A DNA stretch of 64,000 nucleotides, taken from Acanthochromis polyacanthus. Taxonomy: Eukaryota; Chordata; Actinopteri; Pomacentridae. Each line of letters opens with the position of its first letter. Positions within the stretch are counted from its first letter, which is position 1. The position numbers and the translations under genes were made by a program. Below the pieces are notes generated by a model that worked only from the letters and a program-made list of their open reading frames with translations, had not been told where the DNA came from and did no database searches. The stretch is from assembly GCF_021347895.1 (NCBI RefSeq), contig NC_067129.1:29859690-29923689 (forward strand). Reading direction: 5' to 3'. This document shows positions 21,301-31,019 of this stretch, one piece after another.

Positions 21301-24300
21301 CCGTATATATTCACTTATGGGAACTTTCTAGGGTCACCCTCATTAGAAGATTTTGCACATTTTTCCAATTTCAAGGGTCAGTATTTACTCATTATTGTCA
21401 TTTTGGATACTTTTTATGTTATTTTGCGCATTTTGAGTTATTTTGGACAGATTTCATGTCAATTTAGAAAATTTGTACTTATTTTGGATGGTTCCAAGTC
21501 TAAATATCAACAAACTGGACCCTTGTCTTGTCAAACTTTCCACACATCACATTCTACTGATGTTAGAACCTCAAAAGTTGGTTAATATGTGGACCAAAGA
21601 CTGTATTTTAGTAGGAAATCCTGACTTTTTTTTTACATATTCATATATATACACCTAGAGAAGGTTTCAGGGGCCTGAATACCATTCCTGTTTGAATGTT
21701 TTGCACTTTCTTTCATTCTTAAGAACCAATAATTAAACATTTGACGTCTGCTGGAGCCATGCAATGATTTTCACCTGCTGGAAACAATTCTGTCTGTGTC
21801 CTCACCAAATTTCATTATTGCAGGAGTTATATTTTGAAATGAAGCTCTCAAAATTCTGCTAAAATGTTTTTACAGAATTATGTTTTGGTTCACAAATAAG
21901 TAAACTCTAAACAAAATCTGAGTAGTTGGAGCAACACCGCTCTCTGAGGTGATATGGACTGATGTTAAAGCCAAGAGGAGGTCCAAAATTACAATGTGCT
22001 GACAGGCTGGTGTGGAGTTTTTTCCTGGTGATGTTAATAAACACCACCAGCTTTGACTGTCAGCCCTCATGTGAGTGTTTGAGAAGATTCAAGGCACAGT
22101 GGCAGGTTTAATGTTAACATTTCCTGTGTCCTCTGCTCTTGTTTGGTCGTTAAATCGTGCATCATCCTCCAGCCAGAAAGTTCCACCTCTGTCCTTTTCC
22201 TCGTTTGTTTCAGGTCCTTCTAGAAGCTCAAGAGATGGCGGTCAAGAATCACAATGTAGAATACAAATCCAACCTGTATGTAGGTGAGTGTCTGCAGCCC
22301 TGAAGGCTTTAATCATAGAAACAACTGCACATTTTAGATGGTCAAAACCACCTCTGCTCAGTAATGAAACCTCTAAAAAGTCATCTCTGTGTGTCAGAGT
22401 TACATGTTTAAGGTTTTCATTACAATAATCCCTTCCTACTTTAATACATCTTACATATAACTAACAGTCTCATCCTCCTATTTCCACTCTGCTCAAACGC
22501 TGTAAAACTACTTAATGCCACATACTGACATGATGTAATGTTGAAGCAGTGAAGTAGGTTTGTTATACTTGAAATCTTATATTTTATTTTCAATGCACAA
22601 CAGTTTCAAGGTGGAAATGTTCAGACATGGCGCTGACTGCTTCCAGCAGATAAAAAAACATGTTAAAGAAGTTGATAAATACTTCATTTTGACCCAGAGA
22701 TGTTTTTACAGTCTGTCTTTACTTACTGTACACCCCAACAAGCCAGCTAATATAGAGCAACGTTAGCTAATGTAGAGCAACGTTAGCTAATGTAGAGCAA
22801 CGTTAGCTAATGTAGAGCAACGTTAGCTAATGTAGAGCAACGTTAGCTAATGTAGAGCAACATTAGCTAATATAGAGCAACGTTAGCTAATGTAGAGCAA
22901 CGTTAGCTAATGTAGAGCAACGTTAGCTAATGTAGAGCAATGTTAGCTAATATAGAGCAATGTTAGCTAATGTAGAGCAATGTTAGCTAATGTAGAGCAA
23001 CGTTAGCTAATGTAGAGCAACGTTAGCTAATGTAGAGCAACGTTAGCTAATGTAGAGCAACATTAGCTAATATAGAGCAATGTTAGCTAATGTAGAGCAA
23101 TGTTAGCTAATGTAGAGCAACGTTAGCTAATGTAGAGCAACGTTAGCTAATGTAGAGCAACGTTAGCTAATGTAGAGCAATGTTAGCTAATGTAGAGCAA
23201 CGTTAGCTAATGTAGAGCAACGTTAGCTAATGTAGAGCAACATTAGCTAATATAGAGCAACGTTAGTTAATGTAGAGCAACGTTAGCTAATGTAGAGCAA
23301 CGTTAGCTAATATAGAGCAACGTTAGCTAATATAGAGCAACCTTAGCTAATATAAAGCAACCTTAGCTAATATTGAGCAACTTTTACTAATAATATCAAC
23401 TTTAGCTAGTAGAGCAACTTTAACTACCGAATATAGAGCAACTTTAATAAAAAGCAATTTTAACTAATATAGAGCAACTTAAACTAGTGTACAGCAGCTT
23501 TAACTCATTTGGAGCAGTTAAAGGCATTAGAGGAGATTTAATTTCCTATGACTTTGAATGTAGCATGCGCACATACAACCTCTCCCTCACCCCCCTCTAA
23601 CCTCCCCCCTCTTAACATTTACGAAGAAACGCCCCCCTCCAGAAACTTGCGTAGGACTCGTGAAGTTGTCTTTTACGGCTGGGTCCCCCTGGATCTTTAT
23701 CTGCCATTATGTAAAAAAAAAAAAGATGAGCAAAACAAGTCGCCAGCTAACTACGAAGCTATACCAAAGCAACACATACAGAAAACACGTAAGTCCAAGG
23801 CGGACGTAATCTACGTAACTAGGCCTGAGCCGGAAGATTTTTGATTGACAGGAAAAGGAGCAAACCAAACGCCTCGGTCCGAGCGCATTGATTGGCTGAT
23901 GTTTTTCAGGTCCTGCCATGTCCACAGTTTTTTGTTTTTTTTTTTAATTCTTTTATAAACCATACATACAAGTCCACTAAAGGTCAGTATATTCATTTTA
24001 TGTGAATCAGACAAATTAAACAAAAAAAAACCATCCTCCATAATGCCTTTAACTAACATAGAGCAACTTTAAATAATGTAGCGCAACTTTATTAAAAAGC
24101 AATTTTAACTAATGCAGATAAACTTAAACTAATGTACAGCAACTTTAACTCATTTTTTAGTAACTTTAAAAAATAGAGAGCAACTTTAGTTAATTTAGAG
24201 AAACTTTAACTAATGTGGAGCAACTGTAATTTAGAGCAACTTAAATAATGTAGGGCAATTTTAACTAATATAGAGCAACTTAAACCAATGTACAGCAACT

Positions 24301-25058
24301 TTAACTAATGCAGAGCAACCTTAGCTAAAATAGAGCAACTTTAGCTCATTTTAGAGCAGCTTTAATTCATGTAGAGCAACTTTAATTCATGTAGAGCAAC
24401 TTTAATTCATGTAGAGCAACTTTAATTCTTGTCCACTGCTGCTCAAAAGTGTGGGGTCACTTAGAAATGTCCATATTGTGAAAGAAAGGCATTTAGTTGT
24501 AGAAGTCTGAGATGCTTCAATGTGAAACAGCTGATATGACAAACAGACAACAAACTTTTCACTTAACAACTTTCTGAAGTGACTTTAACTTCCCCAAACT
24601 ACTCTGAAGTTCTGCGATGGCTAATAGCAGATTTCATTCATTTCCAAGTGAGAGCATTTAATAAAGTGTCTTATTTAAAAAGCAGCAGGTTCCTGTGGAG
24701 TTGCATCAGTTCTGACAGATCATCTCCATCTATGTTGCTCTGACCTGTTTTCACTGTGAATTAAACCTGTGAGTTATTCCGTGCCTTATCTCCCCCTCGC
24801 TGTCCGTCCTCTCTTCATCACACCGTCTCCTCCGGTTCCACTCCTGCAGCCGAGTCCTACTCCGGTAAGGGGAAGTACCTGAAGCGGATCCGGTACCACG
24901 GCAGGGGGATGTTCGGCATCATGGACAAAGTCTACTGCCACTATTTCGTCAAACTGGTGGAGGGTTCGCCGCCCAGGAAGGAGGAGAGCACCAGCTTGGA
25001 CCAGGCCAAAGAGTACGTCCAGAGCCTGAAGAGCAGAACCATCATCCACAGCCTGTAG
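15340..25058 (+). CDS. mrpl22: MRPL22, mitochondrial large ribosomal subunit protein uL22m (complete, seven exons)
   Basis: uL22m is a core protein of the mitochondrial large ribosomal subunit and lies by the peptide exit tunnel. Exons: 15340-15364, 15469-15505, 19039-19174, 19346-19411, 20657-20734, 22214-22283 and 24850-25058. All introns are GT-AG and the phases join without error into 621 nt, giving 206 aa plus TAG, the same length as the human protein. The N-terminus (MATAMIGRG, then GLLQTR and LHTSSS) looks like a mitochondrial presequence. The L22 fold follows, with [47 protein letters not shown] and [13 protein letters not shown]. It is divergently transcribed from gemin5. Introns 2 and 6 (3.5 and 2.6 kb) are swollen by transposons and a minisatellite; introns 1 and 3 are 104 and 171 bp. 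Confidence 0.97.
15469..15505 (+). CDS. mrpl22: MRPL22 coding exon 2
   Basis: 37 nt, acceptor CTTTTATTTTAG, donor ACGCG|GTAAGT. Encodes [12 protein letters not shown] with a split Arg codon, which is presequence-like: basic and hydrophobic with no acidic residues. It is too short to be recognised alone and rests on splice sites and phase. Confidence 0.82.
15855..16430 (-). pseudogene. Tc1/mariner transposase relic (MRPL22 intron 2)
   Basis: On the minus strand, [20 protein letters not shown] at 15871-16107 is the Tc1 catalytic-core segment around the first Asp. It is followed by a decayed KHRGGNVMM (usually KHGGGNVMMWG). Towards 16390 the N-terminal start MAPRGK is visible with stops in the following helix-turn-helix part. 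Broken by stops and deletions, and clearly non-functional. Confidence 0.8.
17943..18735. mobile_element. Teleost repeat with ACCTCCGCCAGG ends (copy 2), nested
   Basis: Starts ACCTCCGCCAGGAGGTTATG and ends CCTGGCGGAGGTCTGCACTC then TCCGAGTG. The internal hallmarks GTCATGGACGGATTTTCACC, GATCCGGATTACCGTCTGG and ATCCAGGATTTTTTTG match this family. It sits inside the 16957-18856 element and carries the CpG-dense duplication at 18221-18594. Confidence 0.65.
18221..18594. repeat. CpG-dense tandem duplication, period 197 bp
   Basis: Unit 1 (18221-18417) and unit 2 (18418-18594) share GCGACGGCCGAATTCCGCGC, GAGCGAGTCGGGACCGACG, CGCGTACGGTACCGTCAC and ACACTGTGCTGTTACACTGT. Unit 2 lacks about 13 bp of the GCGGCGGCGCCGCCG palindrome. 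Unit 1 has more than 30 CpGs within about 150 bp, in sharp contrast to the AT-rich surroundings. Confidence 0.85.
19039..19174 (+). CDS. mrpl22: MRPL22 coding exon 3
   Basis: 136 nt, acceptor CTTCCACAG, donor GCA|GTGAGT. Encodes the end of the presequence (LHTSSS, compare human IHTSAS) and the start of the mature protein: [20 protein letters not shown]. The YPPQLP.EPRRPA block is nearly identical to human MRPL22. Confidence 0.95.
19346..19411 (+). CDS. mrpl22: MRPL22 coding exon 4
   Basis: 66 nt, 22 codons, acceptor TTTCCACAG, donor ATG|GTAAGA. Encodes [20 protein letters not shown] followed by KM, the first helix of the L22 domain, which contacts 16S rRNA. Confidence 0.96.
19617..19710 (-). 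repeat. Retroelement 3' tail fragment (MRPL22 intron 4)
   Basis: CAGAATCAGAATGTTTTTAT and TTGTCAATG is the reverse complement of a fish LINE terminus (CAATAAA..ATTCTGATTCTG). Under 100 bp is left. Confidence 0.5.
20657..20734 (+). CDS. mrpl22: MRPL22 coding exon 5
   Basis: 78 nt, 26 codons, acceptor CTTTTCCAG, donor GAG|GTTTGG (a weaker donor). Encodes [20 protein letters not shown] and AKIMKE, the L22 signature helix with its FNDKKGAKI loop. Confidence 0.96.
21125..21890 (+). repeat. Unclassified interspersed repeat, copy C (two tandem units)
   Basis: Two head-to-tail units, each with CACATCA.ATTC, AGCCTCAAAAGTTGG (21239) or AACCTCAAAAGTTGG (21569), and GACTGTATTTTAGTAGGAAA. They are joined by a short TTTTGGAC.. 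array (21400-21495). The second unit keeps GGAAACAATTCTGTCTGTGT and CCTCACCAAATTTCA. It lies in MRPL22 intron 5. Confidence 0.65.
22214..22283 (+). CDS. mrpl22: MRPL22 coding exon 6
   Basis: 70 nt, acceptor TTTGTTTCAG, donor TAG|GTGAGT. Encodes [20 protein letters not shown] then LYV, plus the first base of an Ala codon completed in exon 7 (human [20 protein letters not shown]). Confidence 0.96.
22743..23520. repeat. 20-bp minisatellite (MRPL22 intron 6)
   Basis: About 32 near-perfect head-to-tail copies of TAGCTAATGTAGAGCAACGT cover 22743-23395, with variants CATT/TGTT and TATA/TGTA. They decay into looser copies (AGAGCAACTTTAACTA) up to 23517. Looser copies resume after the MITE at 24053-24430, ending with three units of TTTAATTCATGTAGAGCAAC. 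Confidence 0.92.
23522..24048. mobile_element. MITE-like element with TTAA flanks
   Basis: TTAA at 23518-23521 is followed by AGGCATTAGAGGAGATTT. The other end reads ATCCTCCATAATGCCT and then TTAA at 24049-24052. The termini form an inverted repeat (AGGCATTA..GAGGA). No transposase is present. A 4-bp TTAA duplication fits piggyBac-type elements; a 3-bp TAA reading would fit PIF/Harbinger. It splits the degenerate part of the minisatellite. Confidence 0.65.
24053..24430. repeat. Degenerate continuation of the 20-bp minisatellite
   Basis: Irregular units with the core TAGAGCAACTTTAACTAATG at 19-23 bp spacing, ending in a fresher three-copy run at 24358-24425. This is the right-hand part of the array cut by the TTAA-flanked element. 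Confidence 0.75.
24431..24849. repeat. Teleost interspersed-repeat fragment and end of MRPL22 intron 6
   Basis: GCTCAAAAGTGTGGGGTCAC then TTAGAAATGTCC at 24448-24480 is a phrase I recognise as recurrent in fish genomes, probably a DNA-transposon end. The class is not determined. The remainder is unremarkable intron up to the exon 7 acceptor. Confidence 0.4.
24850..25058 (+). CDS. mrpl22: MRPL22 coding exon 7 (terminal)
   Basis: 209 nt, acceptor CTCCTGCAG, TAG stop at 25056-25058. Encodes [20 protein letters not shown], then [18 protein letters not shown] and the C-terminus [11 protein letters not shown]. The beta-hairpin region RIRYHGRG lines the exit tunnel in L22 proteins. Confidence 0.97.
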
Positions 25059-25098
25059 CTTCAGTCGTTTAATGTGTGTAAATCATTTGATGTTTGTA

Positions 25099-25104
25099 AA
25101 TAAA
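25099..25104 (+). other. MRPL22 polyadenylation signal
   Basis: An AATAAA hexamer 41 bp after the MRPL22 stop codon, followed by a T-rich stretch (GTCTTTTTATTTCTTCTCC). This predicts a very short 3'UTR. Confidence 0.75.
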
Positions 25105-25998
25105 TACACGAGTGAATCTGTAGCAAAGTCGTCTTTTTATTTCTTCTCCTTCATGTAAAATAGAACAGATTGAGGAGAGTTTTATGAAATAAGAGGTCAT
25201 TTAACCTTTTTATCTAGATGGAAAGTTTCATTTTGTGGTTTCTTCTCCCAGTCTGACACATTTGCCCCTCAACTGATTTTAGTAAAACACTTGCAGGCCG
25301 AGTGATGCTCCAGAGTTTAGAATTATTTTATATTTCTACATAAATATGACTTTACACATCCTAATATTTTCACAGAAGCAGATAAGCACACAAATTAGTC
25401 TAATGCTGATAAATGCTCCTGCTATTAAAGCCACCAAGCTTTCATTTGACTTTACTGAAGTTTGAGAAATAGAACCATCAGATATTTCAAAAGGGGTGTT
25501 TTAAAAACCACTTGATCTGAATGAAAAGCATGCATCAATCCTGCCATTAGTGCGTCTTCAAAATTAGCAATTACAGTGTGTTTATTTGGTTTCTTTTATA
25601 TTTAAATAAGAACTCAGCTTCTGGACACCAGGACAGTCAGAACTCCATGCTAATGCCGACAAATTAAGAAATTATCTGTCAGATATGTCCAAAAATATCT
25701 ATAGAGTGGAAGAAGGGTCCCGTGGTGATTTCTTTATGTTTCTGCATAAATAAGACCATCAGATTTTTAAATATTTAGCCCTAAATGTGATATAATATTA
25801 TGCTTAGTCATTTATTTGAATATTATCACATTGGCTTTAAGGAATTTTAGCTCATTTTTGTGGACAGAGCAACTTAAACTCTTGGTTTCCCCACATAATC
25901 TGCCCTTAACAGGTTCTACACAACATTTTAATTAGATGAAGGCCATTCTTAAGCATTAACTTTTCTTTAACCATTGTACTCAGACGCCGTAAGTAAAC
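25105..25998. other. Intergenic, nothing recognised
   Basis: AT-rich sequence downstream of MRPL22 with no repeat landmark and no coding signal that I can support. Confidence 0.45.
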
Positions 25999-26222
25999 GG
26001 AGGACGGACCCGAACATTCGGTGGGGTGCGGTCCGCCCAAGGCGAGGGGAAGATTAGGAACGGTTCCTATGGTAACGGCCAAAGGGAGGACACGTCGGCG
26101 AGATGAATACTGTTCGTGCGACATCATCCGATGTGGGGCGGGGGGCGAATATTCGGATCTCAATATTAATATCCGGATACCACCGTCACGACCGAATATT
26201 CGGTTATTCGGGTCCAGCCCTA
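25999..26222. mobile_element. Short MITE with GGACCCGAATATTCGG termini
   Basis: The left end GGACGGACCCGAACATTCGG mirrors the right end CCGAATATTCGGTTATTCGG followed by GTCCAGCCCTAG. This fits a ~220-bp inverted-repeat element whose outer sequence (AGGGCTGGACCCGAAT) is hAT-like. No clear target duplication. Confidence 0.5.
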
Positions 26223-26737
26223 GTTGACACAAGTATGAAGATTACACAAATTATTATCTATATTGCACAGATTTTTATTTAAACAGAAAAATACCTGTGG
26301 AGAATCTGTCCTCTTAGCATAGTACACAGAATAATTTGCACAGGATATTTTAAAAGTACAGAACATTCATCTTGTTTTACAGAATAATCACAACATAAAA
26401 CACTCCAAAATAAATCCAACATTATGAAAAGCAAAAAGTCAGATTATCCGTGAAGCCTAATAAAAGCAAGAAATTGTCAAAAAATTCCTCTTCAAAATAT
26501 TTAAAACTTGATGATTTAAGATAAAATAACATTTAAAAAACGTTGTTTGTCTCCTCTGAAAATAATTCTTGGAACATTTAGAAACAGCATCACCTGAAAA
26601 TAATTCAAATTCAGCTCATTTTAGGAATCTTCAAAAACCTGAAAACTCTGAAATCAGACATGAAGTCTTCAGATCTGATACACACATATGCAGAAATATT
26701 ATATTTTTGTTTTATTTTTTTAGGTTTTTTTTATTTT

Positions 26738-26895
26738 TAGTGGGGGGGAAGGAAAGGAAAGGAAAGGAAAGAAAAGGGGGAATAGAACGAATAAAAGATG
26801 GAAGGAAAGGGAAGAAATAAAGAAGATGAGGGTGAGAGAGGTTGAAGAGGTGAGGAGAAAAGAGGCAGAAGGGGTGAGAAGATGGAGGAAGGGGG
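26738..26895. repeat. Purine-rich (GGAAA)n tract
   Basis: GGAAGGAAAGGAAAGGAAAG and further G/A-only runs are strongly strand-asymmetric, just beyond the 3' end of the coiled-coil pseudogene. Simple-sequence DNA; the ORFs called here are artefacts. Confidence 0.8.
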
Positions 26896-26898
26896 AGG

Positions 26899-28151
26899 CT
26901 ACTCCACCTCCCTGTCACCCTTGAACCAACTCCAGAAGCTCTTTTTCTTTTTCTTGGCCTTCTCCTGCTCCTGCTGTTGGTCTCTCTGCTCGATCACCTC
27001 TTCAGTTGTTTTTTGTTGCTCTTTCCACCTTTGGTCCTCCAGAAAAACTTACAGAAAGACGTTTTGTTTTTCTTTTGGATCCAAAGGTCCTGCAGTTCCT
27101 GATTATTTTGTTCCCGTTGTCTGATTCTTTCCTGCAGGTCATCTGTCTCTTTTTGTCTCCTGAACAGCTCCTGATTTTCTTGTTCTTTCAGAGTAACATC
27201 TCTCCTTAGCTGCTCGAGACTTTCATACTCAGTCTTCCAGGTCTGTTTTTTATCCTTCATCTCATTGTGGGCTTCCTGCAGCTGCTGCTCAGCTTTGAAG
27301 AGCTCAGTCTTCCAGGTCTGTTCTTTCTCCACCATCTCATTGTGGGCTTCCTGAAGCTGCTGCTCAGCTTTGAAGAGCTCAGTCTTCCAGGTCTGTTCTT
27401 TCTCCACCATCTCAGCTTTGACTATAGCGCTGCTGAGAGGCTGTCATTAATGTCAGCGATTCGATGGAGTTCCTGGTCTCTGATGGCAATCTGCTGCTCC
27501 AGGAACTCAACGCGATTCACCATCTCTTGATTGTGGCAAGATTCTTGGGAAAGCAGATCTTTGATCGTCTTGTCATACTGCTCTTTAAGCTGGGCCTTCT
27601 CTCTCTGATCTGTTTAAATTTCATCACTCAGGTCCCTACAGGCCCGTCTGAGGGGGCCGTTGCCGGGCTCAATCAGCTGAATCTTCTCTTCCAATTCTTT
27701 AGTCTTTTTTTACCACTTCTTGTTTGTCCTTCTGCAGTTTGTTGTTTTCTTCCTTCAGACCTTTATTCTTGTTCACCAAGTATGTGAATTGCATTTTCAA
27801 GTCCTCGTTTTCTGTGTGGTCAGGTTCTCTGTGGAGGTTTTTGGCTTCCTGCAGCATTGCTGGGAGGCCCTCGTTCTCCTGCTTCAGTTGTGAGACCTCA
27901 GCTTCTCTCAGCCTAAGCTGCTCACTGACCTCATCTTCTGCTTCCATGACATCGGCCCAATTCATGGTCATAGTCTGGGTCTGGGGGGAGGTCTGGCGTT
28001 TGCTCTGGATGACCAGTTGTTTGGCCTTGGTCTTACTTTGACCACGTTGGGTGTTCTTCAGTTGTCTCAACAACTGTCCATCCGATCCATTCCAAACTTG
28101 GTGTGTGAGTCGCCGAGGTCTTGAGGAAGTGCAGCGTCGAGTTTGAAGCAA
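26899..28151 (-). pseudogene. Broken coiled-coil protein gene
   Basis: Read on the minus strand, one long heptad-rich protein can be followed across three frames. Frame 1 (28151-27699) has MNWADVMEAEDEVSEQLRLR and LKEENNKLQKDKQEV. The next has CRDLSDEI, an in-frame TAA at 27614-27616, then REKAQLKEQYDKTIKDLL and VEFLEQQIAIRDQE. A further frame (27410-27030) has two near-identical 25-residue repeats around EQTWKTELFKAEQQLQ plus a third diverged one. The last frame ends EKAKKKKKSFWSWFKGDREV and E-stop at 26899. Frame changes lie near poly-T runs at 27706-27712 and 27008-27014, and near 27440. There are no introns, so it is either a processed pseudogene or a real gene with indel errors. Family not recognised; the basic KKKKK plus aromatic tail may bind membrane. 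Confidence 0.6.
27267..27415 (-). repeat. 75-bp coding tandem repeat in the coiled-coil pseudogene
   Basis: Two units that are identical apart from a base or two encode ..EQTWKTELFKAEQQLQ..AHNE and follow each other directly. A third, diverged unit starts KKQTWKTEYESLEQL. The near-identity points to a recent duplication or ongoing repeat-number change. Confidence 0.85.
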
Positions 28152-28255
28152 ATCAGATAAAGGAGGTTCTCATTATACATGGAAATATCAGCATTTTTAT
28201 GTTCGCTGTTTGTTGGCTCCACAGAGAATCACTGAGTCTGAATAAATCTGTGTGT

Positions 28256-28270
28256 GTGGAAATGTGTGCA

Positions 28271-28368
<98 letters not shown>

Positions 28369-28405
28369 TGTGTGTGTGTCTGTGTGTGTCTGTGTCTGTG
28401 TGTGT
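28256..28405. repeat. (TG)n microsatellite
   Basis: About 60 almost uninterrupted TG dinucleotides, with TCTG variants at the right end. Long Cys-Val ORFs on both strands are products of this tract. Confidence 0.97.
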
Positions 28406-28439
28406 TGACCTGGCTTTGGTTTATGAGGCTGGAGTATAC

Positions 28440-28560
28440 CCACTAGAAAAAACTAGACTACACCACTGGTTAGAACTGAAGAAGAATCTTGGATGAAGGT
28501 TAAACAAGTTCAAGAACTAAAAAGAGAAGTCCAGCTGCCTTCCTCTGAAGCTCATAAGGT
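28440..28560. repeat. Teleost retroelement fragment
   Basis: GAACTGAAGAAGAATCTTGG then GATGAAGGTTAAACAAGTTC and AGAAGTCCAGCTGCCTTC is a degraded version of a phrase that is very frequent in fish genomes (..GTCTTCAAGAACTAAAAGAAGTCCAGTTGC). It is possibly from Penelope- or L2-type elements; class uncertain. Confidence 0.45.
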
Positions 28561-29239
28561 TGTTCTTTTGGTATTTTATGTGTTCTAGACGGCATACGTT
28601 GGAAGAGTTGCTTTTTACTGAAGCTCTTTGGATTGCCATGACCTGGAAAATGTACACGGACAATATTTTAATGAAAGAAAACCAATCAGAGGAAGGTCAG
28701 CTGCTGGTAGCGGACAGACATCAGAGAAAAACAACTTCAAAGTGGTTGCAAACAGAATCAATACCGGCTTTATTCTTTGTGTTTGTGCTTCTGCTAATGT
28801 ACAGCTACATGAGGAAATCTATGCATTTCTGAGTTGTACGTCTTTCTTGACATTACCTATTGTCTGCAGTCTGCTCCTCTGTTAATTTACAAGGTCTGCC
28901 ACTCTCCTAAAATTTACATTTTCACTGAAATCCAGAATTTCACTCAGAGCAGTTTGATAAATAGCATCTGGCACAAACCACTGTAAAATCTGCCATCAGA
29001 ATTGCAATTTTCCAGTGGTTTGCCGGTGTCAATAAAACACCAAATAGGCGCTAGGTAGATAGGTAGGTAGGGAGAGAAACATCTGCCGCCCTTCAGACAA
29101 ACCTTGCTGTTTTCATCTGCGAGAAGCTTGATACTTTATGATGATGGCAGCCGACACAACTCTTCAAACCTTCACTCCAACTGCAGAAAAAGCAAAGAAT
29201 GTTGCATTTTATAGCGAGATTACAGCCGTCTTGCAAACG

Positions 29240-29640
29240 ATTTGAGCAAAATATCAAAATAGACCCGTTATCTGCCGAGTTCCTTTAATTTGCTGCATTT
29301 TCTTCTTATCTAAAACTCTGACGCGATGCAATTATGTTTGCCTAATGCGGCGTCTTTCATGTCTTCATCCGTTCTCCCTCGGCCTCGTCATTATTATTGC
29401 CTGTTATTCTCTTAATAAATCGAATCTACATCCTTCAGGAGAACAAACGCAAAGAGACGACATAAAAACGTGTCCTCGTTGGGAATTAGTATTTTCCAAA
29501 GGTCGCTGTGTTTCGGCGTTGTCAAGGTTCCTAATTGGCCTTTAGTTTCCTGCTCCTGATCCGGTCGGTGTTTCTTCCGTCACCACATCCCTCCAAAGCC
29601 CTCATCGCTCCGAGCAGCTCTGAGTGCGTTTTCAAATAAA
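29240..29640. other. Non-repetitive block, candidate conserved non-coding element
   Basis: Balanced-composition sequence without repeat landmarks. It includes TTTGCTGCATTTTCTTCTTA, ATGCAATTATGTTTGCC and CTCGTCATTATTATTGCC, resembling vertebrate CNEs in texture. No coding frame. Conservation cannot be judged here. Confidence 0.3.
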
Positions 29641-29944
29641 ATGCCATCTGCTGGCCCCAATTTCAGCAGACAAGTGCCCTCAATCTCAGGTTGGAGGCCG
29701 CCTCGGTCCCACGGCACCAAACAGCACCGACTTCTGAAAAGAGCAAAGGGCTTCATCTTCCTCTCGGCTCGACTTCACTATCTGACTCACCCTGTTTCCT
29801 TTCTGAATGCAAACTCACAGAAGATGTTGAGGAAGATGTTAATTATTTACAGCGGAACAATAACAGCCCATCCCTACCAACAGAAGCCATGACGGATTTT
29901 TGAGACTAGTGCAGACGTGAAATATCTGTTAATTGTACATCAAA

Positions 29945-30060
29945 TATGGTCATTGTTGACATTGAGATTCAAGATTCCTTTAATGTCATTTGCCTACGAA
30001 CACAGTAAAATGAGAAAACGATCCTCACAGTGCAAATGCTTAAAACTAAAAGAAAAGAAA
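29945..30060 (-). repeat. Retroelement 3' tail fragment
   Basis: GAGATTCAAGATTCCTTTAA then TGTCATTTGCCTAC.AACACAG is a reverse-oriented fish LINE/SINE terminus (TTCAAGATTC..TTTATTGTCA). Confidence 0.45.
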
Positions 30061-31019
30061 AACATTCAGATGAATAGAAACTAAAGTTAAAATAGCAGCC
30101 GGTTACAATTTAACAGGTAAGTAAGATGGAACATTTTCGAAAACAATCCCTGAAATTAGTTTTTTTTAATGTTATGATCCCCCAAAAGCCACCAAAATTT
30201 TGGTGAAATAAATAAACTTGACTTTTGTTTCTGTCTTTTTCATGATTTAGCTGACCATAGAAGACATTTCTATCTTTTTAATCATGGTTAAAATCACTTT
30301 AGATTGCAGTGAAAAATGAGCATAAGGTGAGAAAAAATTAGTTCCAAGGGTTCATGAACTGTGACCAACATCTGAACTGAGCTGCACATCTAAGAGTTGG
30401 AAAATCAACCTGTCATTTCTCTGATAGTTTCTGAACTGTTTCAACATTTCTGTGCTGAATTTGTCCATTGATCATCACACATGCTAATAATATCAACACT
30501 GTTCAAGCTCCTGTACCCAGCTCTACCACAGAAACCTCTCCAGCTCCTCAAGAATCCATTTGATGACGGGAAGCTGTCAGCCAAGTCATTATCAGGTTAT
30601 CTGGAGGTTAAACAGGGACCAAAAACAGGATAAATGATCTTATTGGGGTAGGAAAAGCAGTTCAGATTGACTTTCAGGAGTTGAGAACTTACTATTTTTG
30701 TGGATCATGTTGTTTGCAGAATCTGTCTTTAGAAACATCTGTGAAAAGTTCAGATGTCTTTTGAAGACGAACTGGCAAAGTTGCTCGTCTTCTGTTGGAT
30801 AACTAACCAACCAAACAAATCCTCGGATGACAACTCCGATTAGGCATTTCTTTAATCAGCGGGTAAAAGATGACTTCATTTCCAGAAGGCATAAAGTTAA
30901 AGATGACACATTTCTTTAATATTTTAAACAAGATTACTTTTTTGCTTCCATCTTTTAAAGTTCCAAAAAAACAAACACAGAAAGGGGCCCGAAGCGAACG
31001 TCTTTTAGCACAGCTTGTA
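30061..31019. other. Intergenic, nothing recognised
   Basis: AT-rich sequence with only short ORFs and no repeat landmark I can name. Confidence 0.4.

Noticed and set aside
22743..23395. CRISPR-like regular repeat array
   Set aside because: Repeats are directly contiguous 20-mers with no variable spacers and lie in a vertebrate intron. It is a minisatellite.
24786..25049. 87-aa minus-strand ORF
   Set aside because: Antisense shadow of MRPL22 exon 7, which has a convincing protein on the plus strand.
28153..28496. Cys-Val and His-Thr repeat ORFs
   Set aside because: Translations of the (TG)n/(CA)n microsatellite in several frames.
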